NCBI GenBank assembly: GCA_021401465.1
Contig: JADDMT010000229.1
Span: 1 to 30,813 of the forward strand
Direction of reading: 5' to 3'
Origin: Teratosphaeria epicoccoides
Taxonomy: Eukaryota > Ascomycota > Dothideomycetes > Mycosphaerellales > Teratosphaeriaceae
DNA: 30,813 bases
The notes under the pieces were generated by a model. That model made no database searches. It was not told the DNA's origin and saw only the letters and a list, made by a program, of their open reading frames with translations. This document shows, piece by piece, positions 1 to 8,880 of the stretch (positions are counted from its first letter, which is position 1; each line of letters begins with the position of its first letter). A program made the translations under genes and the position numbers.

Positions 1-615
1 GTCGGCTACATATACACACATACTGCAACCCAAGAAACATCCGCGAGGTCACGTGACGCCAAGCCTGCGGCTGGCGCCTGTATGTCCGGCATATCATTAT
101 CCCCTCTCCCTAAGGGGACCGCCCTCAGTTCTACTGAACCAAACGGCGCACCGTTGCATGACTTAGAGGCGGGGGGGTCTGCATAGACACATGACTTAGA
201 GGGAGGCGGCTAACTCTCCATAGACACATAACTTAGCGGCAGTTTCACCCCGCATGGTTAGGTATATGTTACCCCGAGCTAGTTGGCATCTGCAGATACC
301 CCGTACTCTTAGCTAGAGATCTAAGCGAAAAATCGCTCGAACCTAGGTCCGACTATACAGGACTAATTACTCTTAATAGGGAAGGTGTGCCGACCTTTTA
401 CTACTACCCCACATGGCCAAAAGGCTTAGTAATCAGTCCTGTGACAGGGCTGATTACAGTTAGCTACATATACACACATACTACAACCTAAGAAACATCC
501 GCAAGGTCACGTGACGCCAAGCCTGTAGCTAGTACCCGTACGTCTGGCATCTCAGATATCCGCGAGGTCACGTGACGCCAAGCCTGCAGCTAGCGCCTGT
601 ACGTCTAGCATATTA
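1..615 (+). mobile_element. TRIM-like small LTR element, copy A (left end outside window)
   Basis: A truncated left LTR (1-96), a 277-bp non-coding internal part (97-373) and a complete 242-bp right LTR (374-615) match the full copy at 2598-3358. No protein is encoded, so it would depend on enzymes of another retrotransposon. The left LTR fragment lacks one of the two 61-bp tandem units present in the other LTRs. It inserted into the outer end of the left 155-bp inverted repeat; the expected right-hand target duplication would be GCGTC at 616-620, but its partner lies outside the window. Confidence 0.8.
374..615 (+). repeat. Right LTR of TRIM copy A, 242 bp
   Basis: It aligns end to end with the LTRs at 2598-2839 and 3117-3358. 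The ends read TAATAGGG and CATATTA, RIP-altered forms of TGATAGGG and CATATCA. It carries two tandem 61-bp units, each containing the perfect palindrome GTCACGTGAC. Confidence 0.85.
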
Positions 616-770
616 GCGTCCTACGTTAACAACTAATCCTACTTAGACGACATACGAGCTAACGTATGTACGAAGGACCCCCTTGCCATATGTGGCAGGG
701 TCGCTACATGCTAAGGGCGGCCATTAGAACCCATGCAGTTTAAATGGTCCCCTAGTATTAACCGTATCAA
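616..770 (+). repeat. Left copy of 155-bp inverted repeat (candidate TIR)
   Basis: It is the reverse complement of 30556-30710 over exactly 155 bases with no gap; I count 12 differences, all transitions. The inner sides diverge abruptly after CCGTATCAA. The outer side abuts TRIM copy A, so the true outer terminus and any target duplication are hidden. Within it lie a short hairpin (ACATACG/CGTATGT) and an imperfect palindrome around CCATATGTGG. It is the likely end of a giant element, or else one of two unrelated copies of a dispersed repeat. Confidence 0.75.
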
Positions 771-1271
771 TGCGCTATGAAGCCATTGTCGACATAGTGT
801 ATTGCAAAGGCTATGGCGCTTATAGACGCGTTAATTACTATAAACACCTGACCCCTAGAAAGGTGCGCGTGCCGCGCGGGTAGCTAAGTGCCGCTCGGAC
901 GGTTCATCCTGTTAGCCGGCTGTGCGTGGTTAGGGTTAGTGTTTAGGTTAATAGAAGAATCGAGTGTTATTAGAGTGTAGTAGTAAAGGAGGGCCTAGAG
1001 TAGACGAAAATGGATGTGCTAGGAGTATACTAGTAGCAGTTATATTAGCTAACTCATTCTGTCGATCGCAGGTAGTACGAGCGCTATTTTGGCCGGGAAT
1101 CCCGAATTTCGAGTAGTTTCATATATAAATCTAAAGTGTATAGTATTCATATGCATAGAGTTATACCCTCTATTACTAGCGGCTTAGATGTGTAGCGTAG
1201 ACGTAGTAGGAGTGCTACTAGTATACTACTAGCAGTCGTTGTCTGTCAATTGTAAGGGTTTAAAACATGTA
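771..1271. other. RIPed non-coding stretch between inverted repeat and gypsy element
   Basis: No open frame of note. It holds two TAGTATACTA-type palindromes (about 1024-1036 and 1213-1234) and one isolated GGTTAGGGTTAG. The pre-insertion continuation of this stretch is at 8822 onward, after removal of the gypsy element. Confidence 0.6.
1213..1234. repeat. Palindrome centred on TAGTATACTA
   Basis: A 22-base near-perfect inverted repeat (one mismatched pair). Related palindromes recur at about 1024, 8862-8880, 13144-13189, 13901-13920 and 29666-29690, always outside the nested retrotransposons. Confidence 0.6.
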
Positions 1272-1276
1272 GTAGC
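1272..1276. repeat. Target-site duplication of gypsy element, left (GTAGC)
   Basis: The same five bases follow the right LTR at 8817-8821, so the element inserted as a unit and has not recombined. Confidence 0.9.
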
Positions 1277-1438
1277 TGTGAAGGGCGAGGCCCTAAGTCT
1301 TGGCACAGGCTAGGGCCTGTGTAACCCCTGACGAGGCCAGCTATAAAAGACTAGACAGCTAGCAGATAGTCCTTCTCTCCCTATCGTACTTGTTGAATAC
1401 TACATGAACCCCTATGTATACGCTATTTACCCGTGACA
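1277..1438 (+). repeat. 5' LTR of gypsy element, 162 bp
   Basis: It begins TGTGAAGG and ends CCGTGACA. A TATA box lies at 1342-1348 (TATAAAA), giving the likely promoter. 154 of 162 bases match the 3' LTR, the rest being transitions. Confidence 0.95.
1342..1348 (+). promoter_or_regulatory. TATA box in 5' LTR
   Basis: TATAAAA is conserved in both LTRs (also 8720-8726) about 90 bases before the LTR end, as expected of the element's pol II promoter. Confidence 0.6.
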
Positions 1439-1531
1439 TTAAGTACAATCAATTTCATCATAGATAGGCCGTCCCCTAGCTAATTAACCCTAGTGTCTAA
1501 AGGATCCACGAACGAAGAAGCGTTAGCAGAA

Positions 1532-2597
1532 ATGCGCTATGTCGTCAAGGGAATGCATACCTAGCAACAGCAAATTATGGCCGAGCTGACAGCTACAAGG
1601 GCCGCGTTAAATGAATCAGAGTCCCGACAGCGACAGAACCCGGGCGTCCTGTCAGAGGAGCTACTAAAGACCCTCGCGGACACGCTAGCTATAGCAACGC
1701 GTGCGAACTCTGTCATAGAACTAACAGGACCCCGAGAATGGAGGCTACTAACGTAGGACAGGAAAGCCAAATCGTTTAGGGATTACCTGCTCTGTATTAG
1801 GAGTTCGTTTAGGGCGCGCTCTAGGGTAAAACCCCTAATAGGCGTGGATTATTATTAGAACACAATCTACGACACCCTCCCTGCTCGCCAGCGCGCCTAG
1901 ATGCGCCATTTCTAGGAGAAAGGAGGCCCGGACAGAGCGAAGGACCCTGAAGCTTTCCTCATGTAACTCGAGGCCATGTTCGCGGACAGTAACGAGACAG
2001 CGAGAGCTCTAGAACAGCTCACGAACCTCCGACACGCAGCAGGCTAGCCATGGCACGAGCACTAGCTAGAATTCAACGAACTCCTGCTGTTAGCAGGAGG
2101 AGACTAGTAGACAGATAACGCGAAGATTAGATACCTCAAGAATTCGTTTTCGAACCCTGCTAGGATGTACATGGCGAACGTAAGAGACAAGGGGGACTAC
2201 TACGCGTTTGCGGAGGAGGTTAAAAGGGTCATGACAAACTCCGAGGCAACCGACTAGTTCAAGGCGGCCTATAGGAGGTAGTTAAGAGAAAAGAACAAGG
2301 ACTCCGAAGGTATTCCTATAGCTGCTATACAGGTACCTAACCCTAGAGTCGGATCCCGAATAGACGCGGATAGGGATATAGTCATGGCACTAACTCGTAC
2401 TATAGGAGACCAATATGACAGCAAAGGATCCTGACAAAACAACAGGGGGAAACGACGCGCTAAATAGGTAGACGCTACAGAGAGAGAGAAACGCCAGGAG
2501 AATAACCTGTGCTACTACTACAGAGCGTCTAGACACTAAGTTAAGGGGTGTCCCTACGCCTCGGCTATACCCCTAGCCTAGATTAATACGACTAGAG
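1532..2597 (+). pseudogene. gag: gag of gypsy element, RIPed, split from pol by TRIM insertion
   Basis: A single frame from the ATG at 1532 stays readable through to the TRIM insertion, interrupted almost only by TAG and TAA. A charged Gln-rich start is followed by a retrotransposon-type capsid region. Near the end a zinc knuckle of the C-x2-C-x4-H-x4-C type is visible at about 2510-2554, but its second cysteine now reads Tyr (TGC to TAC). Gag would coat the element's RNA in cytoplasmic particles. The upstream limit is uncertain because the true start codon could itself be mutated. After removal of the TRIM and one target copy, pol lies in the -1 frame relative to gag, consistent with a programmed frameshift or a later indel. 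Confidence 0.8.
2593..2597. repeat. Target-site duplication of TRIM copy B, left (TAGAG)
   Basis: Matches 3359-3363 exactly; the insertion is inside the gypsy coding region, so it post-dates that element. Confidence 0.9.
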
Positions 2598-2839
2598 TGA
2601 TAGGGAAGGTGTGCTGACCTTTTACTACTACCCTACATGGCTAAAAGGCTTAGTAATTAGTCCTGTGACAGGGCTGATTATAGTTAGCTACATATACACA
2701 CATACTGTAACCCGAGAAACATCCGCGAGGTCACGTGACGCCAAGCCTGTAGCTGGCACCTGTACGTCCGGCATCTCAGATATCCGCGAGGTCACGTGAC
2801 GCCAAGCCTGCAGCTAGCGCCTGTACGTCTGGCATATCA
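2598..2839 (+). repeat. Left LTR of TRIM copy B
   Basis: 242 bp, with two 61-bp tandem units in the second half, each with palindrome GTCACGTGAC (E-box core CACGTG). An open frame across it is incidental. Confidence 0.85.
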
Positions 2840-3116
2840 TTATCCCCTCTCCCTAAGGGGACCGCCCTCGGTTCCACTGAACCAAACGGCGCACTGTTGC
2901 ATGACTTAGAGGCAGGGGGGTCTGCATAGACACATGACTTAGAGGGAGGCAGCTAACTCTCTATAGACACATGACTTAGCGGCAGTTTCACCCTGCATAG
3001 TCGGGTATATGTTACCCCAAGCTAGTTAGCATCTACAGATACCCTGTACTCTTAGCTAGAGATCCAAGCGAAAAATCGCTCGAACCTAGGTCTGACTGTA
3101 CAGGACTAATTACTCT

Positions 3117-3358
3117 TAATAGGGAAGGTGTGCCGACCTTTCACTACTACCCCACATGGCTAAAAGGCTTAGTAATCAGTCCTGTGACAGGGCTGATTAC
3201 GGTTAGCTACATATACACACATACTGCAACCTGAGAAACATCCGCGAGGTCACGTGACGCCAAGCCTGTAGCTAGCACCCGTACGTCTGGCATCTCAGAT
3301 ATCCGCGAGGTCACGTGACGCCAAGCCTGCGGCTAGCGCCCATACGTCTAGCATATCA
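3117..3358 (+). repeat. Right LTR of TRIM copy B
   Basis: 242 bp, same organisation as the left LTR. The first bases read TAAT instead of TGAT, a G-to-A change typical of RIP. Confidence 0.85.
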
Positions 3359-3363
3359 TAGAG

Positions 3364-6300
3364 TGTCGCCATCGCTAGAGGACGATAGAATAGCAGAGGA
3401 ACCTAGGAGGAACAACTCGGGAAAAGATTAACTCCCGCTTAGAGTCAGGAAGCAGGAGTAATGGAGACATTAGCAGAAGGATAGGAGAGAGTTAAGGGAT
3501 CCATGGACAGGAACCTAATCTATACTAATGTAGTCCTAGCAAATAATACTAGGACATTAGCTCTTATCGATAAAGGGTGCTAATACTACGCTGTAATTAA
3601 CGGAGACCTAGCAAAAGGTCTTAGCTTGAGCTTAATAAGCAAAGAGTCACGCATAGCGAGAGGCGCAACAGTGTCGATACGAGACTCCGTAGTAGAAGGA
3701 GTAGTCGCCTTCTAGATAGAAATAGAGGGGTTCTAGTAACTAGTGTACGCATACGTAGTAAAGGATCTAGCCTTCCCCCTGATACTAGGGAACCCCTAGA
3801 AGGCTCACAATAAAGTACAGACTACGCCAGAAAGGCGTCGGTATTAGCATAGAAGAGCGGGACAGTAGATAAACAAAGGACAGAACTACCGAGAATACGA
3901 GGACCGCGGGAACTTTACCCGGGTATGCGCGACTACAACGGCAGATGTCGCGGAGGCCTTAAAGGCAAAGGAATACCTGACGCTAGACAAGTTAAGGAAG
4001 GCGCTACCTCTAGAGCTTTAGCACATGGCTCCGCTGTTCTGCCGCCAAGAAGCGGAAAAATTAGCGCCATACCGCCCTAGCATTAACTACCGCATCAAAC
4101 TCCGCGAAGGACTAGACGGATCCTAGCTAGCTCTGCCGTGGGGACCCCTATACGGCATGTCGAAGGAGGAACTACTAGTTTTAAGGAAGTCCTTAGACGA
4201 ACTGTTAGGAAAGGGATTCATTCGGCCTACTAACTTAGAGGCTGCGGCTCCCATGCTCTTTGTCCGGAAGCTAGGGGGAGGGCTCTAGTTCTGCTGCGAT
4301 TACCGCGCCCTTAATGCGATCACAAAGCAAGATAGGTACCCCCTCCTGTTGATACTAGAGACCTTAAGGAACCTCACGGGCGCCTAGTAGCTTACTAAGG
4401 TAGATGTAGTGTTAGCCTTCTACCAAATCCGTATGGCAAAAGGCCATGAGTACAAGACAGCCTTTCGCACGAGGTTCGGTTCATTTGAATGGCTAGTGTG
4501 TCCGTTTGGTTTATCTAGGGCTCTGGCAACGTTCTAACGATATATTAACACACTGCTACGCGAGGAATTAGACGACTGCGCCTCCGCGTACATAGACGAC
4601 GTCATCATATATAGCGGCGGTTCGCGAGAAGACTATTTTGCCAAAGTAACGCGAGTACTCTAGAAGCTCTAGGACGGGGGCCTCTACCTTAACCCTAGGA
4701 AGAGCGAGTTCGCCAAAAAGGATATCAAGTACCTAGGGTTCATAATACACGCTAACAGAAAAGGCGTAGGGACCGAGCCAGAAAAGGTAGAGGCTGTGCG
4801 TAACTAGGAGCAGCCAAAAACACAAAAGGAAGTCCGTAGATTCCTTGGCTTTGCTAACTACTACAGGATGTTCATCCCGAACTACTCGAAGACAGCCGGG
4901 CCCTTGACAGCGCTTACAGGGAAGGGCAGACCGTTCTCCTAGGGGGAACTTAAGGAGTCTGCGTTTAGAACGCTAAAAGCGAAGTTCTGTTTAGCGCTAG
5001 TCCTTTCTTAATAGAACCTAGAGCTGCCGACCTTTTTAGAAACCGACTGTAGCGGGTTTGCGTTAGGGGCGGCTCTCCTGCAAGAAAACAACAGAGTCCG
5101 GAGACTAGTAGGCTTCTTCTCGCAGAAACTTAACAAGGCGGAGATTAATTACGACATCCATGACAAGGAGATGCTAGCCGTGATATCTAGTCTGAAGTTC
5201 TAGGGCCCTAAGCTAAAGTCGTGTAGGCCCTTTACTATTCTCACGGACTACAAAAACCTGGAGTACTTCATGGTCAAGTGACAGCTGTCTAAGCGGCAGA
5301 TACAGTAGTACGAAACCCTCGCGCAATTCTAGTTTTCCCTGGTATATCGCCTAGGCGCCGAAGGAGTAGTCCCGGACACGTTGTCGAGACGAGAACAGGA
5401 CACGCTAGGGGCAGAAGATAAGGAATCACGGTTTAGGAGGTTTTTAGACCTAGAAGTCATGGAGAGTTAGCCGGACCCCGTGGATAAGAGCAGGGACGTC
5501 GTGCCGATTACCCTAATCGGCCTGTTACCTACTACCGTAGAGAACGAACAGTAATTCGCTAACTCCGTAACCTCTAACTAGGAGCCTATAGGGCCGTTCT
5601 AGGACAACACCCTTAATGACCTATAGGCAGCCACAGTAGAGAAAGACGAGCTGTACTCGACAGTGTTAAAAGCAGTAAAGAGCGGCTCCTAGGCGCTACT
5701 AGCTAGAGCGAGGCTAAAACTACAAGCGGGGGACTACAAGATCGACAAGAGGGGCTTCCTGCGATACCGCGACAAACTATGGGTCCTAGGAGCAAACGAC
5801 AGTCAGCCTGGGGGCGAGACCTCGGACTCTAGGGACGAAAGCAACGACATGCTTAAGACGAAGCTCATTTAGTCCGTGCACGACGCTACAGTATACGGGC
5901 ACCTAGGACGGGACGCCACGACGATGATCCTAGGGCGCGACTTCTACTAGCCGTTACTGTCTAAGCATGTCTGGCGGTTCCTGAGGAACTGCGACTACTG
6001 CGGTTATAACAAAGTATAGAGAGAGCATAAGCACGGACTACTAAAGCCATTACTAGTTCCTGACAGATTCTTCTAGGAGATCTCCATAGACTTCATGACA
6101 GACTCGCCTGATTCCGAGGGATGTCGATACCTATAGGTTATCAAGGATCGCCTATGTAAGTACGTAGTTTTGCAGGCGATGTCTAGCATGAAAGCAGAGG
6201 AGTACGCAGAGAAGTTCATGGATTGCTAGGCCTAGTACCATAGAATGCTAACGGCTATTACGAGCGACTAGGGCACTAACTAGACTAGCACCTTCTAGAC

Positions 6301-7264
6301 AACCTTCTGCAAAGGAATAGGCGTGTCCTAGCGGTTAAGCTCTACGTACTACCTACAAACAGACAGAGGCCCTAAACGCCTGAACTAAGAGGTACAAGCG
6401 TACCTCCGGAACTATATCAACTATAAGTAATCCGACTAGAAGCGATAGCTCCCCGTGGCTTAACTAGCGCTAAACAGGAGGTATCATTTAGGAATTAGCA
6501 TGAGCCCCTTCTTCGCTACCTATAGCTATAAAGCACAGGGCCCTGTACCTTTAACCGAGGACCCTATAGGGCCTAGCCTGTTAAAGGCAGCCGAGAGGGC
6601 AAAGACGTTTGTAGGAAAGATTCGGGACATAACGGGAATCTGCTAAGCAACAATAGCGGCTTCTGCGCAGGAACAAGAGGAGTCTGCTAATAAACGCCGA
6701 AACCCCGCCCTAATTTATAAAGTTAGTAACAAGGTCTAGCTAGATCTACGGAACTACACTATAGAGAGACCTAAGAAAAGCTTGGACGCCAAGCATGCGA
6801 AGTACATAGTAGCTAAAGTGTTATTACTAGTCTCTATCTACTTGACTAGGCTCCCGAACAACATATACCTAGTGTTCTATACTGACCTGCTAAGACTAGC
6901 AGGCAAGGACCCTATGCCTAGGCAGGAGAACGACGACGAACAGCCGGACCCCCTTTTGTTTGAGTCGCACGAAGAGTAGTTAGTAGAGGAGATACTCTGC
7001 GCGAGGGACAAGAGAAGGGGAAGAGGACGCGAAGTCCTAGTGAAATAGTCAGGGTACTACAAACCTACATAGGAGCCCCTAGAAAACCTAATAGACACTA
7101 AAGTAATAGACCGCTTCGAGCGGGCTTAGGGAAGCGCGGAGAACAACGACAGCCCTAGAGAGAAGTAGGACAAGAAGAAAAAGGAAACGAGATATAGGAC
7201 CTAGCAAAGGGAGTCTAGCATTCGTAACGAGAAGTACAGGCGTTTAGGAAAGGACAAAAGTTAG
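3364..7264 (+). pseudogene. pol: pol of gypsy element: protease, RT, RNase H, integrase, chromodomain (RIPed)
   Basis: One frame runs without visible indels from the protease to the chromodomain. The protease active site is at about 3566-3580, now Asp-Lys-Gly-Cys where Asp-Ser/Thr-Gly is usual. The reverse transcriptase keeps its Tyr-Ile-Asp-Asp catalytic box at 4589-4600. RNase H begins near 5035 (Glu-Thr-Asp-Cys-Ser-Gly). The integrase shows the His-His-Cys-Cys zinc domain (His at 5879 and 5900, Cys-x2-Cys near 5990), a core with Asp near 6086 and a second near 6268. A chromodomain at about 6980-7095 matches the Val-Glu-Glu-Ile-Leu ... Trp-Glu-Pro-Leu-Glu pattern, with both Trp codons now TAG; chromodomains target such elements to heterochromatin. 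Nearly all stops are TAG, from TGG or CAG. Confidence 0.92.
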
Positions 7265-7525
7265 AGGAGAAAATTGACATTAGGTAGCTATATATACAAC
7301 AAAAGAAAGAAAGAAACCCCCCGCCCCCCCGGCCGCGGGGCCCCCGCGCTGAGAATGGAGGACCCTAGCGACAATCAGGCGGGATTGTCACTAGGGGCCT
7401 CGCTAGCGGGGCCAGCCCCCCTGTCGCCCGAGGGGCCCTCGCCAGACCCCCTAGACCTGCCGACCGGGCTGCCGTCAGAGTCCCTAGCCTCTCGGTCAGA
7501 GCCCCGCGCAGTAGCGCCGGACTGA
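7265..7525 (+). pseudogene. GC-rich Pro/Ser-rich tail, in frame with gypsy pol
   Basis: An open stretch of 87 codons, separated from pol only by a TAG at 7262 that RIP could have made. It starts basic, then becomes rich in Pro, Gly, Ser, Ala and Leu, with very high GC (poly-C at about 7317-7330). It could be a C-terminal extension of pol, or the start of an extra ORF, since some frame continues to about 7980. No known domain. The contrast in base composition with the rest of the element is marked. Confidence 0.4.
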
Positions 7526-8629
7526 CGGCGACGAGGGCTCTCGCCCTTACTAGCAACGTTCTCCCGCCGCCTACCTAGGGTAAGCGCTAGTAGAACGCCC
7601 CCGGACCTTCTGAACTGTTAGCGCGCAGAAACACATAGAGTATAGGATGAACTCACAGGAGGCCCTGCTAGGCGATGGCAGCACCTACGGTCCCCATGAC
7701 CTCCTAGGCTACGACGCTGCTCGAGGTTAGCGGCAGAATCATGGAGGACACTAATAGAACGTACCCGGACAGCAGACCTGCTGACTGCAAAGGCCCTAAG
7801 GCCCGCTAGGCCTTAAGGACCTTTGCTAAGTCGTTATGCGCGGCGGCGCTGCCGCGATGTTAGCTATGTAAAACCTCCCGGGGAACGGGTCATACCTGTC
7901 GGCGTCCTAGGAACGGGTCTAGGAGGCATAGGAGACATAGGCGAGGGCGGGGCTAGCAGAGTTAGCGGAGCGTTTCGCGCGGACTCCGAGTAACGCGTAC
8001 AGGGCTTTGCAGTTTAAGCGCTTGCTAGCGCAGCGCTAGCAGGCGCGGGCTTAGGTAGACTAGACAGATTCATTAGCTGAGGCCGAGCACAACGACAAGG
8101 AATCTAGGACATACTAATTATAGGATGTAATCTACGCCCTAGAGGGCGCAGTCGACGTAGTAGATAGTAGGGGCCATCTGGTTCTAGTTAGTATCGCCCG
8201 GAATCCCGGAGAAAAGGCTAGAAGGTAGGAGAAAGAGGGGGGGGCTTACGGTTTAAGGTAGGCATGTAAGAGAAAGGAAGCAAGAGCGATAGCGAAGGGC
8301 GCTTTTTATACGGTAAGGGACGTACTAGCACGGGCCTAGGAGCGCCCTCACAATGGCTTGGATGGCGATGAATAGAGGTGAAGTAAAGAGAGGTAGAAAG
8401 TGAAGTGGACTTGAATAGGCGAGGTAGAGTCTAGGAACCTGGCAAGACCGGCTAGAGGCCGGACTGTAGGCGTAGGGGACTAGGGAGCGTAAGAAGTGTG
8501 AAGTGAAGTAGACTTGGATAGGTAGAGTAGACTTAGACAAGAGAAGTGAAGTTAGGAAGCCGTGTCAGCCTGGCCGCGATCCGGACTTTATGTGCTAGAA
8601 GGAAACTGACGGATTCCTTGCCGTGAACA
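7526..8629 (+). other. Post-pol 3' region of gypsy element
   Basis: About 1.1 kb between the last open frame and the polypurine tract. The same frame stays fairly readable to about 7990, with Arg/Ala/Leu-rich sequence and few stops, but nothing recognisable. At about 8396-8560 there is an imperfect direct repeat, period about 105 bp, around GTGAAGT(G/A)GACTTG. Such a long 3' region is unusual for a simple gag-pol gypsy element. Confidence 0.5.
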
Positions 8630-8651
8630 AGAAGGGGGGAGGGGGGGGGGG
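8630..8651 (+). other. Polypurine tract of gypsy element
   Basis: An uninterrupted A/G run ending in eleven G residues lies three bases before the 3' LTR, the usual place for the plus-strand primer. Confidence 0.85.
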
Positions 8652-8654
8652 TAA

Positions 8655-8816
8655 TGTGAAGGGCGAGGCCCTGAGTCTTAGCACAGGCTAGGGCCTGTGC
8701 GACCCCTGACGAGGCCGGCTATAAAAGACCAGACAGCTAGCAGATAGTCCTTCTCTCCCTATCGTACTTGTTGAATACTACATGAACCCCTGTGTATACG
8801 CTGTTTACCCGTGACA
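8655..8816 (+). repeat. 3' LTR of gypsy element, 162 bp
   Basis: Same ends as the 5' LTR; the polypurine tract precedes it and the target duplication GTAGC (8817-8821) follows. Confidence 0.95.
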
Positions 8817-8861
8817 GTAGCGATCTATAGGTCGGACCTTAACGTAGTAGTAGTAGACGTA

Positions 8862-8880
8862 CCGCTAGTATACTACTAGC
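8862..8880. repeat. Palindrome centred on TAGTATACTA, next to helicase 3' end
   Basis: GCTAGTATACTACTAGC is a near-perfect palindrome immediately beyond the end of the minus-strand helicase frame; it belongs to the recurrent palindrome family of this window. Confidence 0.6.

Larger units (their letters stand above)
2598..3358 (+). mobile_element. TRIM-like small LTR element, copy B, complete (761 bp)
   Basis: Two 242-bp direct repeats (2598-2839, 3117-3358), starting TGATAGGG and ending CATATCA, enclose 277 bp without coding capacity; five-base target duplications TAGAG flank it. This is the structure of a terminal-repeat retrotransposon in miniature. The two LTRs differ at roughly 16 sites, all transitions. 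The internal part has three spaced copies of a CATGACTTAG-type motif; no clear polypurine tract or primer-binding site was found, so the enzyme partner is unknown. The identical 277-bp internal length in copy A shows this is a family. Confidence 0.85.
1277..8816 (+). mobile_element. Ty3/gypsy chromovirus LTR retrotransposon, RIP-inactivated, with nested TRIM
   Basis: Two 162-bp LTRs (1277-1438 and 8655-8816) with TGTG...GACA ends, a 5-bp target duplication and a G-rich polypurine tract bound the element. It is 7540 bp long, or about 6.77 kb without the 761-bp TRIM and its duplicated target. Domain order on the plus strand is gag with zinc knuckle, protease, reverse transcriptase, RNase H, integrase, chromodomain, which defines the chromovirus branch of Ty3/gypsy. 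Dozens of in-frame TAG codons make it non-functional. The LTRs differ at 8 positions, all transitions, so RIP and not age may explain the divergence. I could not recognise a primer-binding site just after 1438. Confidence 0.95.

Noticed and set aside
929..941. GGTTAGGGTTAG, telomere-like
   Set aside because: Only two units, isolated and inside RIPed DNA; no array, so a telomere or interstitial telomeric tract is not supported.
1439..1470. Primer-binding site of the gypsy element
   Set aside because: No match to a tRNA 3' end, nor an obvious self-priming complement near the presumed transcript start, could be seen after RIP damage.
2611..2799. 62-codon frame within the TRIM LTR
   Set aside because: It lies across LTR repeat units, opens without ATG and is absent as a frame in the sister LTRs.
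7365..7556. 63-codon minus-strand frame in the GC-rich tail
   Set aside because: GC-rich DNA yields long frames on both strands; the plus frame continues pol and explains it.
8325..8540. 71-codon minus-strand frame near the gypsy 3' LTR
   Set aside because: It covers a low-complexity imperfect repeat and has no domain.
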